The position numbers and the translations under genes are program-made. From Acidisoma cellulosilyticum (lineage in GTDB: Bacteria; Pseudomonadota; Alphaproteobacteria; Acetobacterales; Acetobacteraceae), in contig NZ_JAESVA010000002.1 of the NCBI RefSeq assembly GCF_020621385.1, positions 744,001 through 808,000 on the forward strand: a DNA stretch of 64,000 nt, in the 5' to 3' direction. Shown here piece after piece: positions 26,771-34,829 of the stretch (positions are counted from its first letter, which is position 1; each line of letters begins with the position of its first letter). The notes under the pieces were generated by a model. That model did not search any database, was not told the origin of the DNA, and saw nothing but the letters and a program-made list of their open reading frames with translations.

Positions 26771-27220
26771 ATGGACTGGCGCATGATGGAACTAATCAAA
26801 CCCGAGCTAATCAACATTCTTTACCGGCCCATACGTTTGCTTCGAGCCGGCGATAGATCCGTGCGCGCGGAGTCCTGCCGCTTCATCGACGAGGGCGAAG
26901 AAGATCTCTTTCTGTTCCGTTATACCAAAGCGCGGGATGGTGCCGTGCGCCCTAAAGCCTTTTGGACTCCCTGTGAAACCCTCGTGTCCGCTTTCGCGAG
27001 TGACGCAACAGGTTTACCGGTTGGCGAATGTGTGTGGCGTGCGACCTGGCGCTTGTTGCGCAGTCAGGCCGAAACCCGCCTCCTCTGTGGTGAGGATCGG
27101 TGGTCGGCGGGACATGTCTTTACCGAGTTCCAAAATGCGGACGCGGTCGATGATCGAGAAATAATATGGGAGCCGATGGAACCATCGGTTACGTTGCGGG
27201 CGCCCAAGCAACAAACCTGA
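26771..27220 (+). CDS. Hypothetical protein, first gene of a five-gene run
   Basis: A 149-aa protein from the ATG at 26771, which has GGGA 6 nt upstream; the frame is open from 26729. The composition is mixed (MDWRMMELIKPELINILYRP at the start; Trp- and Cys-containing middle; FTEFQNADAVDDREIIWEP near the end). No family recognised. Divergent from the resolvase gene and followed in the same direction by four further unknown genes ending in a shared terminator. Confidence 0.5.
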   Translation: MDWRMMELIKPELINILYRPIRLLRAGDRSVRAESCRFIDEGEEDLFLFRYTKARDGAVRPKAFWTPCETLVSAFASDATGLPVGECVWRATWRLLRSQAETRLLCGEDRWSAGHVFTEFQNADAVDDREIIWEPMEPSVTLRAPKQQT

Positions 27221-27244
27221 TTTAGGGAATTTCCAGTCCTAACA

Positions 27245-28174
27245 ATGATATTCCCGTATCCGTCCCAGCGGACCATAGGATGCGAGGCAACATGCGAGGT
27301 ATATAGGGGAAGGCGCTCAGAGATACGACGCCTTAAACCACACGAAAGCCTAAAACCTTTGCCTAAATTTGCTGCGGATGCAAACAATCCCGCGTACAAT
27401 ACACTATCCAAAGCCAAGCGCCGACACACCTTTGCCCTGATGAAATCCTCTCGCGATGCAGATAGCGCTCGTGAGGTGATGGCGGGTGCTTATAAAAACG
27501 TCTTGGCCGCTGTGGAGAAATCGCAATTAATCCTTCGCGACATCTTTACACATGGCCCCACCACGGACCGTGATCTACTCCTGCGTAAGTCGCTGGGGGA
27601 GTTTCTTGCACTCGAACCTGCCATGCTGGCCGCCACGCATTATTATAACGCTTCGATGGGTATTCTCAATGAGGACATCAAGGATGGCATAGGCTTCATC
27701 AAAGCTGATATGGACAGGCTCCGCCAGGAAATTGCGGATGTGAAAAAGAGTGGGCTCCCCGCTCGGGTGAATCCGCAGCAGGTGACCGTCAAACAGGGCA
27801 CGGTGACGCCTTACACAACTACCGCACGGGTCAAGACCATAGACAAGCCGCAGCCGGTCAGTGCTGAAAATCCGCAGCCAAAACGATGGGCGACTATCAA
27901 CGACACAACGTACGAAATTCTGTTTTGTGACTACAGCCTTGGTGATCGCGGAGATTATAAGAAGCCGGCGGGCATCAGCCTGACCATTGCGACTGACGCT
28001 GACGCTATGATCGCGGCCCTGAAAGGCAAGACCGTCAACGCCAGCATCGTCCTTGATCCCACTCAACCCCTCATCACGGGCGTTTCGCTGAACGTTGCCA
28101 TCTGTGAAAAGACCGCGCCCGGTGTCTGGCGGGTGGGCCTGCTGGGTAGCGGTACCAGCGTGAGGGAATCCTAA
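27245..28174 (+). CDS. Hypothetical protein with C-terminal beta-rich module
   Basis: 309 aa if the first ATG is used; an internal ATG at 27440 (244 aa) is as likely, and neither has a clear ribosome site. Residues ~66-165 are helical (REVMAGAYKNVLAAVEKSQ...), ~165-215 a Pro/Thr/Gln linker, and the C-terminal ~80 residues beta-rich: ISLTIATDADAMIAALKGK then LITGVSLNVAICE. That C-terminal pattern resembles the modules of the last two genes of the run. The gene is separated by 2 bp from the next. Confidence 0.5.
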   Translation: MIFPYPSQRTIGCEATCEVYRGRRSEIRRLKPHESLKPLPKFAADANNPAYNTLSKAKRRHTFALMKSSRDADSAREVMAGAYKNVLAAVEKSQLILRDIFTHGPTTDRDLLLRKSLGEFLALEPAMLAATHYYNASMGILNEDIKDGIGFIKADMDRLRQEIADVKKSGLPARVNPQQVTVKQGTVTPYTTTARVKTIDKPQPVSAENPQPKRWATINDTTYEILFCDYSLGDRGDYKKPAGISLTIATDADAMIAALKGKTVNASIVLDPTQPLITGVSLNVAICEKTAPGVWRVGLLGSGTSVRES

Positions 28175-28176
28175 TC

Positions 28177-28491
28177 ATGGAATTCGTGGCAATCCAGATA
28201 GATGGGAGCAGTCCTCACAGAGTCCTCGACGGTAGATTCACGCCCGCGGAGATAGCCCCACATTGGCGTCCGGACTTACAGTCGAAACCCGCGCGCATCA
28301 CCGTGACGGTAGAGAGCCACATCGATCTTGTCATGGGCGATTATGATATTGAGGCGCGTCGGTACGACGGCGGCTTACAAAAAGGTCGCGCGAGGCTTAT
28401 TTCGAATCATGAAGGGCACCGGCCGCGATATGGCCAGGTTCGTACTTTGGTGTTCGAACAAATAGATGGGCTCATGTTCGGAGCTGCCTGA
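28177..28491 (+). CDS. Hypothetical small beta-rich protein
   Basis: 104 aa; starts with ATG 2 bp after the upstream stop, with an AGGGAATCCTAATC leader. Predicted mostly beta (RITVTVESHIDLVMGDYDIE; VRTLVFEQIDGLMF). Weak similarity to the modules of its neighbours. No family recognised. Next gene starts 2 bp after its stop, so the genes are translationally linked. Confidence 0.5.
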   Translation: MEFVAIQIDGSSPHRVLDGRFTPAEIAPHWRPDLQSKPARITVTVESHIDLVMGDYDIEARRYDGGLQKGRARLISNHEGHRPRYGQVRTLVFEQIDGLMFGAA

Positions 28492-28493
28492 CG

Positions 28494-28907
28494 GTGGGGA
28501 TTTACGATAAGAGCAGCCCCGTCCCGCACATTGTGCGATTGGAAGTTCGACTACCAGGCGCCAAGGAGCCCCTTGTGACGCTCCCCGCTGTCGGATGGTC
28601 TTTCTACCCCGGCACACAAGCAGGCGGCGCTGGAATTGCATTCGGCAAGGCGCGTCGTGCACGGACGACCCGCCCCATTCTAGATTTGCTCGTGGATTCT
28701 GAATCGGTCACGGACTCGATCCGAGAAATCCTTCCGGGCGGGCACGGTTACGATGTAATGCTGCTCGACGATTTTAATCGCCGCTTGGCTTGCAACATCG
28801 GCTTGAGGCAAGCCCGATTTTGCGGTTGGTCGAATTTCAGGGCCAATCCGTACTCGCGCGCCGGGTCGCTGATCTTCGTCGCTGAGAACTTTGAGGACTG
28901 GACGTGA
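28494..28907 (+). CDS. Hypothetical protein, paralog of the next gene
   Basis: 137 aa, start GTG. The second half reads LDLLVDSESVTDSIREIL, then YDVMLLDDFNRRLACNIGLR, then QARFCGW. The same order of elements appears in the following protein (ISLTVPADQITEDLIALL, YDVAVLTGPARRLIASFALR, QAHFRGW), so the two are paralogs. No known family recognised. Its stop overlaps the next start by 4 bp. Confidence 0.55.
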   Translation: MGIYDKSSPVPHIVRLEVRLPGAKEPLVTLPAVGWSFYPGTQAGGAGIAFGKARRARTTRPILDLLVDSESVTDSIREILPGGHGYDVMLLDDFNRRLACNIGLRQARFCGWSNFRANPYSRAGSLIFVAENFEDWT

Positions 28908-29296
28908 AACTAGATAGGTTCACGGCGCGCATCAGACGTACTGGAAGTCCCATGTTTTACGAAATCCAGGTAGTGGGCGCGAGCCTGCTACCTGATGACT
29001 GGGCTTATGGCGATGGCATCCATCTTGGAGTCAATGCTCTGACAACAAAAATCAGCCCGGTTATTTCGCTAACCGTGCCGGCCGATCAGATAACAGAGGA
29101 CCTTATCGCTTTGCTCGATGAGACCGTGGCCTATGACGTCGCAGTGCTGACTGGGCCTGCGCGTCGGCTGATCGCGAGCTTCGCGCTCAGGCAGGCTCAT
29201 TTTCGGGGATGGCCCGACGACGGGCCTAGACGTGCGAGGGGCAACACCGAAGTTTCGTTTTGGGCGTATTCACGGGGAGACATGCCGATGCTGTAA
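28904..29296 (+). CDS. Hypothetical protein, paralog of the preceding gene
   Basis: 130 aa, start GTG (GTGAAACTAG) in a 4-bp overlap with the upstream gene. It shares the YDV-x-x-L ... RRL-x(5)-LRQA-x-F-x-GW block with its neighbour. The N-terminus (FTARIRRTGSPMFYEIQVVG) is also beta-rich. Function unknown. A strong terminator lies 27 bp after the stop, which closes this five-gene transcription unit. Confidence 0.55.
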   Translation: MKLDRFTARIRRTGSPMFYEIQVVGASLLPDDWAYGDGIHLGVNALTTKISPVISLTVPADQITEDLIALLDETVAYDVAVLTGPARRLIASFALRQAHFRGWPDDGPRRARGNTEVSFWAYSRGDMPML

Positions 29297-29322
29297 GCGT
29301 TCAAACCCGGTTGGTTATGACG

Positions 29323-29355
29323 AAAACCCCGGTCGGTCGGTCGGTCGGGGTTTTT
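29323..29355 (+). terminator. Terminator with tetranucleotide-repeat loop
   Basis: AAAACCCC and GGGGTTTTT form the stem; the loop region is four copies of GGTC. T-run at 29351-29355. It ends the five-gene unit 26771-29296. Confidence 0.75.
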
Positions 29356-29559
29356 CTGTCGGTCGCCTGTGACCCTGAAGCGTCGGAGGTCACGGTTTCC
29401 GATAAGGTATGGGACAACCCGAATTTATCTATTGTGGATAACTTGTAATGTTCTAATGCACCAAATAAGCTTGACTTAGCCCGATTGGTTTAGGCCCGAT
29501 GATGTTGCCCGCGGCGGATAGCCGCATTCCCATGACATTTGAAAGCCTCCCGCACCAGC

Positions 29560-29721
29560 ATGTGCACTTTACGCCGCCAAGTCGATCTTGGCCCCGAACT
29601 CGCCGACAGCATTCGGGAATTCCGATGGTTGAGGCGCCTACGCGCCGACAGCACCGCGCTAGCCATTGCGCTGGATGAGGCACTTACCACCTTCGAGCAG
29701 GAAGAGAAGCTAGCGCCGTGA
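29560..29721 (+). CDS. Ribbon-helix-helix-like small protein 1
   Basis: 53 aa from the ATG at 29560 (a TTG at 29539 would add 7). RRQVDLGPELADSIREF gives the N-terminal beta strand and first helix, and DSTALAIALDEALTTFEQEE the second helix of a MetJ/Arc-type fold. Such proteins bind DNA as dimers and often regulate plasmid copy number or partition. Its stop overlaps the GTG of a second ribbon-helix-helix gene by 3 bp, and both precede the primase-helicase gene. Confidence 0.55.
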   Translation: MCTLRRQVDLGPELADSIREFRWLRRLRADSTALAIALDEALTTFEQEEKLAP

Positions 29722-29879
29722 ATACCAACCGAATCAACCTGGTCACGGACGCCGCCTTTGATGCCCGTCTTGAGAGGGCACGTGAATATCTTAGGCTTCC
29801 AACAAGGAGCGCCGTGATTCGGTTTCTGCTCGGTGCGTATGTGCGTAACTGCGAGCGTGAGAGCCCAAAGATCACTTAG
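29718..29879 (+). CDS. Ribbon-helix-helix-like small protein 2
   Basis: 53 aa, GTG start overlapping the stop of the upstream gene (GTGA). NRINLVTDAAFDARLERA forms the strand and first helix, and RLPTRSAVIRFLLGAYVRN the second helix typical of CopG/Arc proteins. It is too short for a 60-residue cut-off, so automatic annotation may miss it. It lies 104 bp upstream of the primase-helicase start, whose initiation region is an imperfect palindrome that could be its operator. Confidence 0.6.
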   Translation: MNTNRINLVTDAAFDARLERAREYLRLPTRSAVIRFLLGAYVRNCERESPKIT

Positions 29880-29964
29880 TTCCAGAAAAAGGCGACCCGT
29901 GCAAGGAGTCGCCAAATATAAGATAGTCTAAATTGAAGTAATATGCACATGAATGCTACAGAAA

Positions 29965-29989
29965 AGTCAAGCGGATCACCGCTTTGACT
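29965..29989 (+). promoter_or_regulatory. Hairpin covering the primase-helicase start codon
   Basis: AGTCA-AGCGG, loop ATCA, CCGCT-T-TGACT: a 10-bp stem with one bulged T. The TTG start (29984-29986) lies in the 3' arm. As RNA it would hide the start; as DNA it is a palindrome suited to a dimeric repressor. Confidence 0.5.
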
Positions 29990-32545
29990 TATGATTCTTC
30001 GCGCCAAGGCGCCGACTTCAAACGAGTTGCACGTCATCTTCTGCCTTTCCTACCTGAAAAGTCTTGGGCCAATTTCGGCTATGGGCTCCGCCAGGGCGAC
30101 TCCCGCCGTGCAAAGGTCAATCTCTACTCCGCTTCCACCAAGCGGCCCGAAACCCTCCGGTCATTCGACAGCGCCGTCGAACGCCTCGGCATGGTCGATC
30201 CCACCCCGAAGAAAGACTACCGCCCCGAACATGCCAGCGGTTACCGCGTCGATATGGTTGCTTTTCGCGTTGGGCCCGGGGTAGTCGTCTATGACTTCGA
30301 TAAGTGCCGCGATCCCGCAACCGGGCGGATCAATCGTGAGGTCAAGTCCCTTCTCGAAAAGCTGGATACGTTTGCCCACGTCTCGCCCAGTGGCACCGGC
30401 ATTCATGCGATCGGACTGATCCCGGCCGAAGACATCCAGCCACGGCTCTATGAGTTGGAACTGGCGGACGCTTCGCCGGTTGAGATCTATGTCGGCTCGG
30501 CGATGGAAGCGGAGACGGCCGGCGCCAACTATTTCAGCACCTTCGTTCCAGACCCGCTGCCTGGCTATGACAAGCCGCTCCGTGATGTCACTGGGCTGAC
30601 GCGGACTCTGGCGGGGGAAAGTGCCGCCCGTCTATCGGCAAAGCTGCCTACGATTGACCGTGGGATTGCTCTGGTCACTGATCCTTCGACGGTCGCCGAA
30701 TCGCTCAATCGAATCCCCAATGACAACTTAACGTGGAATGATTGGTCACGCATCGGTGCGACCATATACAACTCAACGGAAGGATCACCGGACGGGCTGG
30801 CGCTGTTCAAAGAGTGGTCGTCCAAATCCCTCAAACATCGCGATGCCGAATGCGATGGGCGGTGGAATAACTGGAAAACCCACCCGTACACGGATCTGTC
30901 CTTCGGGTCCTTGGTCCATCTTGCCCGCCTGACTGACCCCGGCTTCCTCAAGTCCGCCTTCAATGATTTCACCGGTCCTGATCCTGGTGACGATACGCCG
31001 CCATTTGACACTTGGATCGAAGCCGGCATATTCGTGGTCGATCCGGGCGATTGGGACGATGATTCGCCCGGTCCAGACGATGCCGTGGACGATAATGTTC
31101 CGCCTCCTGATGACATCGACGCTAGTGGCGCTACGGAGCCCGTGGAGGGCTTCGATGACGCGCCCGCACCTACCCTAGCCGGGGACCTGCTGGAGGCCGA
31201 CAGAAACACGCAGCAAGCGGCTGACGCGGCGTCGGCCACACTTCAAGCAACCGACTGCGATGCTGTGTGGGATATGCCATATACCCGCCGATGGCTGTAC
31301 GGAACCGAACTGATCAACAGGTACGTCTCGGCGCTTGGCGCACCAGGCGGTGTCGGCAAATCGGCATACGCAATGGCTGTCGCTCTTTCGGTAGCTACTA
31401 ACCGGTCGCTGCTTAACCCCAGTTCAAGATTGCCGTCAGCCCACGCACGCGTACACCGGCAAGGAAATGTCTGGTTTCTGGGCCTTGAAGACCCGCAAGG
31501 CGAAAACGTTCTTCGGCTTAAAGCCGCTTGCCAACTTCATGGCGTGCAGCGTTCCGAAATTGCGGGGCGGATATTCCTGGACAGTGGCCGAGACCGCAGC
31601 TTCGTGATCGCGAAGTATAAAGACGATGGCTCGGTGATGGTCACGCCTCTTGTGGATCAGATTATCACTGAGATTCGACGCCGTGAGGTGCGATTGCTGA
31701 TCGTGGACCCCTTTGTTAATTGCCATGAGCTTTCGGAAAACGCCAATGACGAAATGAATTTCGTCATGCGCAGCTGGGGCAAAATCGCCAACGACACCGA
31801 CTGCGCGATCTGGCTCGTCCATCATTTCCGCAAAGGTGGATCATCGGGCGATAGTGAAGCTTTTCGTGGAGCGGTCTCCATCCAAGGGGCAGCGCGGGCC
31901 ATGACAACCTTAACAGCCATGACGGGCGAGGACGCAAAGCGGCTCAATGTTGCGGATGATGAGCGGTGGCAGTACGTTCGCTCCGCTAATGTGAAGGCCA
32001 ATCTTGCCCCTCGCCAAGAGAGCCAGCAGTGGTTCCGTCTCGTGCCTGTAACACTGCCAAGCGTTGATCCAGAATACCCGGAAGACGTGTCGGTACAGGC
32101 TATGCAGGCTTGGTGGCCAGGGCGGCAGTCTGGCACGCTTGGATGGAAGGCTGCCGAAGCTATGCTGCGAACATTGGACGGCGAGCCTATGCCCGATGAG
32201 CGGTATCGCCGCGGTAAACGCTCCCGCGAGGTCATTGTTGCTGGTGATACTGCAAAGCACGACCTCTGGGCGGGAAGCGTTATCATGAGGCTAGCTGAGG
32301 TAAACGAGGAGCGCGCGGAAAGCTTGTTGAGGCTTTGGCAAGAGCAGGGTATTCTGTTCGAAAAGGACTACAAGACCAAAAGCACACAATGGAATACGCG
32401 GAGAGGCCTGCACGTCGACTGGGCTAAGGTCGAAGAGCAGAAGCGCAGATCGCCACATGATGCCGCTGAAGGTGCGCCGAGAGACATTTCAGAGTTCCGC
32501 CCGACCGAACCGCACGATATCGAGGAACTGCTAGCGGACGCGTAA
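29984..32545 (+). CDS. Primase-helicase replication protein
   Basis: 853 aa, TTG start (no in-frame ATG nearby; the frame closes upstream at 29939). The N-terminal part looks like a prim-pol primase: DFD at 104-106 and SPSGTGIHAIG with His141. A PriCT_2-like segment follows (~240-300; NDWSRIGATIYNST), then an acidic Asp/Pro linker (~330-395). A RecA-like helicase domain comes next: Walker A GAPGGVGKS at 452-460, LLIVDPF as Walker B and WLVHHFRKGG. The C-terminus is basic then acidic. It should start and unwind replication of the element. Iteron-like repeats begin just after its stop. Confidence 0.85.
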   Translation: MTYDSSRQGADFKRVARHLLPFLPEKSWANFGYGLRQGDSRRAKVNLYSASTKRPETLRSFDSAVERLGMVDPTPKKDYRPEHASGYRVDMVAFRVGPGVVVYDFDKCRDPATGRINREVKSLLEKLDTFAHVSPSGTGIHAIGLIPAEDIQPRLYELELADASPVEIYVGSAMEAETAGANYFSTFVPDPLPGYDKPLRDVTGLTRTLAGESAARLSAKLPTIDRGIALVTDPSTVAESLNRIPNDNLTWNDWSRIGATIYNSTEGSPDGLALFKEWSSKSLKHRDAECDGRWNNWKTHPYTDLSFGSLVHLARLTDPGFLKSAFNDFTGPDPGDDTPPFDTWIEAGIFVVDPGDWDDDSPGPDDAVDDNVPPPDDIDASGATEPVEGFDDAPAPTLAGDLLEADRNTQQAADAASATLQATDCDAVWDMPYTRRWLYGTELINRYVSALGAPGGVGKSAYAMAVALSVATNRSLLNPSSRLPSAHARVHRQGNVWFLGLEDPQGENVLRLKAACQLHGVQRSEIAGRIFLDSGRDRSFVIAKYKDDGSVMVTPLVDQIITEIRRREVRLLIVDPFVNCHELSENANDEMNFVMRSWGKIANDTDCAIWLVHHFRKGGSSGDSEAFRGAVSIQGAARAMTTLTAMTGEDAKRLNVADDERWQYVRSANVKANLAPRQESQQWFRLVPVTLPSVDPEYPEDVSVQAMQAWWPGRQSGTLGWKAAEAMLRTLDGEPMPDERYRRGKRSREVIVAGDTAKHDLWAGSVIMRLAEVNEERAESLLRLWQEQGILFEKDYKTKSTQWNTRRGLHVDWAKVEEQKRRSPHDAAEGAPRDISEFRPTEPHDIEELLADA

Positions 32546-32549
32546 GTCG

Positions 32550-32771
32550 CCACACTAGGCCCACCACACTAGCACCCCACGTTGATGAAAAAGTGGAGCG
32601 CGGGAAAGTGGGGAAGGGCTAGGCCGAAGGCGTGGTTGGGGCCACTGAAAGGCCCACCACACTAGCATCTTTCCTTTAGGCAAAAATATCGTGGTGGTGG
32701 TAGAATCTTGAGGATATTTCTCACCCACGTTAGCAACCACACTAGCCGACTTCATCCTGTAATTAGTGTGG
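32550..32771. repeat. Iteron-like array, candidate replication origin
   Basis: CCACACTAG occurs at 32550-32558, 32564-32572, 32657-32665 and 32737-32745, with an inverted variant (TTAGTGTGG) at 32763-32771. Two copies extend to an exact 17-bp repeat, GGCCCACCACACTAGCA, at 32558-32574 and 32651-32667. The block begins 5 bp after the primase-helicase stop, in the largest non-coding gap of the element (32546-33077). Candidate origin iterons or operator sites for the ribbon-helix-helix proteins. The rest of the gap, 32772-33077, shows nothing clear. Confidence 0.6.
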
Positions 32772-33077
32772 TTTGGGCTGCTGCCATGCCATCGACGGCG
32801 CCGTCGATGCCGAGAGCAATCTGATCAAGATGAGCGGGGACCACGATGGTATGGGCTAGCTGGAGTGATGGAGGTGAAGCGTTCCCGCCCTCAAAAACTT
32901 CAGAGATTCCTCATGTTGCGATGTTCTGACCAGGTCCAAATGGGACCCGCCACCTAATCCGGACAAAAGTCCAAATTACGAATATAACCTATTTTGCCAT
33001 TAGCTTATGGGTTTGGTGCTGGCCTCGTGACCTCCGGATGACATAAAATAACGGCGAGCTTTGGAAGGCCTCCCAGA

Positions 33078-34544
33078 ATGCTGTCTCGAGAGCTTGCAAA
33101 CACCCTTCGTCGTAGCCTTGGGCTGGCTGCTGATCGTCGTCACGAATACGCTACGCTTGAGCATCTCCTTCTGGGTCTGGCCGAGGATACCGATGCCGCA
33201 ACCGTTCTCCGCGCCTGCGGTGTCAATCTCGACAAGCTGCGCGCGGACCTGACCGAATTTCTCGACAAGGATCTAGTCGGTCTGGCGACAGACCGCCCCG
33301 GCGACCCAAAGCCCACGGCCGGCTTCCAGCGTGTGGTGCAGCGCGCGACCATTCAAGTGCAGTCCTCTGGCCGTGACGAAGTGACGGGCGCCAATGCTCT
33401 GGTCGCTCTCTTCAGCGAGCGTGAAAGCCATGCGGCCTATTTCCTCAGTGTACAGCAAATAAGCCGGAATGACGCGGTGGACGTGATCAACCGTATTTAT
33501 CCCGATTCGACCTACCGGCATGCGTCTCCTCCCCCTCCTCTACCAGCACAAGGCATTGGTCCTCACGTTGAGCTTAACACCAACGGTGTCCTCAGCTTTC
33601 CCCCTATAGAATCGATCGACACTGACGGCAATTTCCTGCCTACTTTGCGTTCCCTGCACCCCGATCTGCGAGAAATGTCCAAGGATCTTTCATCACTTTT
33701 GAGGAACGGCAACGTTCCGCACCCCACTTTGAGTGATCGAATTGAAGCCTACGCCAATCTGGTCGATCAAGAGCTAGAACAGATCGACTTTAGGCGGCTC
33801 TACGCAGCAGGTGTACGCTTATTTAACTGCGCCAAAGCGACTCAAGACGCGATCGCGAGGGGTGATCTGCCACCACTTAGTGCAGCCGAACACGAACAAC
33901 TTTACTCTCTTCTGGATTTACACGGCCCCTTCATTCTAGCCACAGCGGCAGGTTCAGAGGCTATTGTGGGCGAGGAGAGATACCGACGCAGACCGGCCGA
34001 AGAAAGACAATATCGCCATGACGCCGCCGAAATCGTAACGGCATTGCGAGATCGGCCAGATCTCGTGGACCCTGATGTTGCCGCGCAGATGTCGGAGGCG
34101 GTCAATGAAATTGATACGGGCAGTCACCCGGAACGAAGCACGCTTCTTGGTCGTGCGGTAGTCCGCAACGTGATGATCGGAGTGGCAAGTGGCGCGATTG
34201 GAGGCGCCGCCCTCGGCTTCACCGGCCCCCTGATGTTAAGCACAGCTGGGATAGTCCTTGCTCACGTCGGAGGGTTGGCCCTCAACGAAACGATAAAGAA
34301 AACGCGTTGGTTCCAGGCTTGTATTCAATCCGCGGCGTCGACCGTGGACGAGTTGGTTGACCCATCTTCTATTGAAGAGGCCAAGACCTTCAGGTCTCGT
34401 CTTCGCAAGCACGGACAATTCGTCATGGCTCACGAAGTGAAACTTCGGCGGTTAGCAGGCAGCCGCGCAGAGCTTGAATTCGTTCATCGCACACTCGATT
34501 GGTTGGGAGAGACCAGGGGCACAAAAACGGACCTTGAGCGATAA
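33078..34544 (+). CDS. ClpA N-domain fused to a membrane-hairpin protein
   Basis: 488 aa. Residues 1-145 are a complete Clp N-domain of the ClpA type in two repeats: MLSRELANTLRRSL, EYATLEHLLLGLAED and VLRACGV in the first; AGFQRVVQRATIQVQSSGRD, VTGANALVALFSERESHA in the second. There is no Walker A, AAA+ domain or ClpP loop after it. A Pro-rich linker (~150-160), a helical part, a hydrophobic hairpin (~363-402; VMIGVASGAIGGAALGFTG) and a charged C-terminus follow. In ClpA this domain docks ClpS and substrates, so this protein may bind or sequester ClpS or target membrane partners. Function is inferred. Confidence 0.75.
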   Translation: MLSRELANTLRRSLGLAADRRHEYATLEHLLLGLAEDTDAATVLRACGVNLDKLRADLTEFLDKDLVGLATDRPGDPKPTAGFQRVVQRATIQVQSSGRDEVTGANALVALFSERESHAAYFLSVQQISRNDAVDVINRIYPDSTYRHASPPPPLPAQGIGPHVELNTNGVLSFPPIESIDTDGNFLPTLRSLHPDLREMSKDLSSLLRNGNVPHPTLSDRIEAYANLVDQELEQIDFRRLYAAGVRLFNCAKATQDAIARGDLPPLSAAEHEQLYSLLDLHGPFILATAAGSEAIVGEERYRRRPAEERQYRHDAAEIVTALRDRPDLVDPDVAAQMSEAVNEIDTGSHPERSTLLGRAVVRNVMIGVASGAIGGAALGFTGPLMLSTAGIVLAHVGGLALNETIKKTRWFQACIQSAASTVDELVDPSSIEEAKTFRSRLRKHGQFVMAHEVKLRRLAGSRAELEFVHRTLDWLGETRGTKTDLER

Positions 34545-34829
34545 ACTTATACCTCAATTGACTTCGATCCTCTTGCGCTGAAGGTAACCGGGTGCGGGCA
34601 ATACCGTAATGTGGCGCGGCCTCTCGAGGCTAACTGACATCAACCTGGGCTACATGCTCGCTCGCAGTTCCGCAGGTTGTGGGCAATCGAAAGCCGGTGC
34701 CGACCATCTTTCCGAACATTTGATTGGGGTTTTGATCCAAGGGCGGTTCTGCAAGATGGAGATCATCACGGGTGTCGAACGTCGACGCGTTGGCTGGAAC
34801 TGCTAGGAAATCGAGAAAGCCTTTCGCAT

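Noticed and set aside
29331-29346. GGTC tetranucleotide repeats as a phase-variation tract or CRISPR-like repeat
   Set aside because: They form the loop region of a clear A/T-flanked terminator after the five-gene unit; only four copies and outside any coding frame.
29490-29915. 141-codon minus-strand frame across the ribbon-helix-helix genes
   Set aside because: The plus-strand pair has ribbon-helix-helix patterns and coupled start/stop codons; the minus-strand translation has none.
32555-32755. 66-codon frame over the iteron array
   Set aside because: Its repeated LVWWA-like residues are created by the DNA repeats; no ribosome site.
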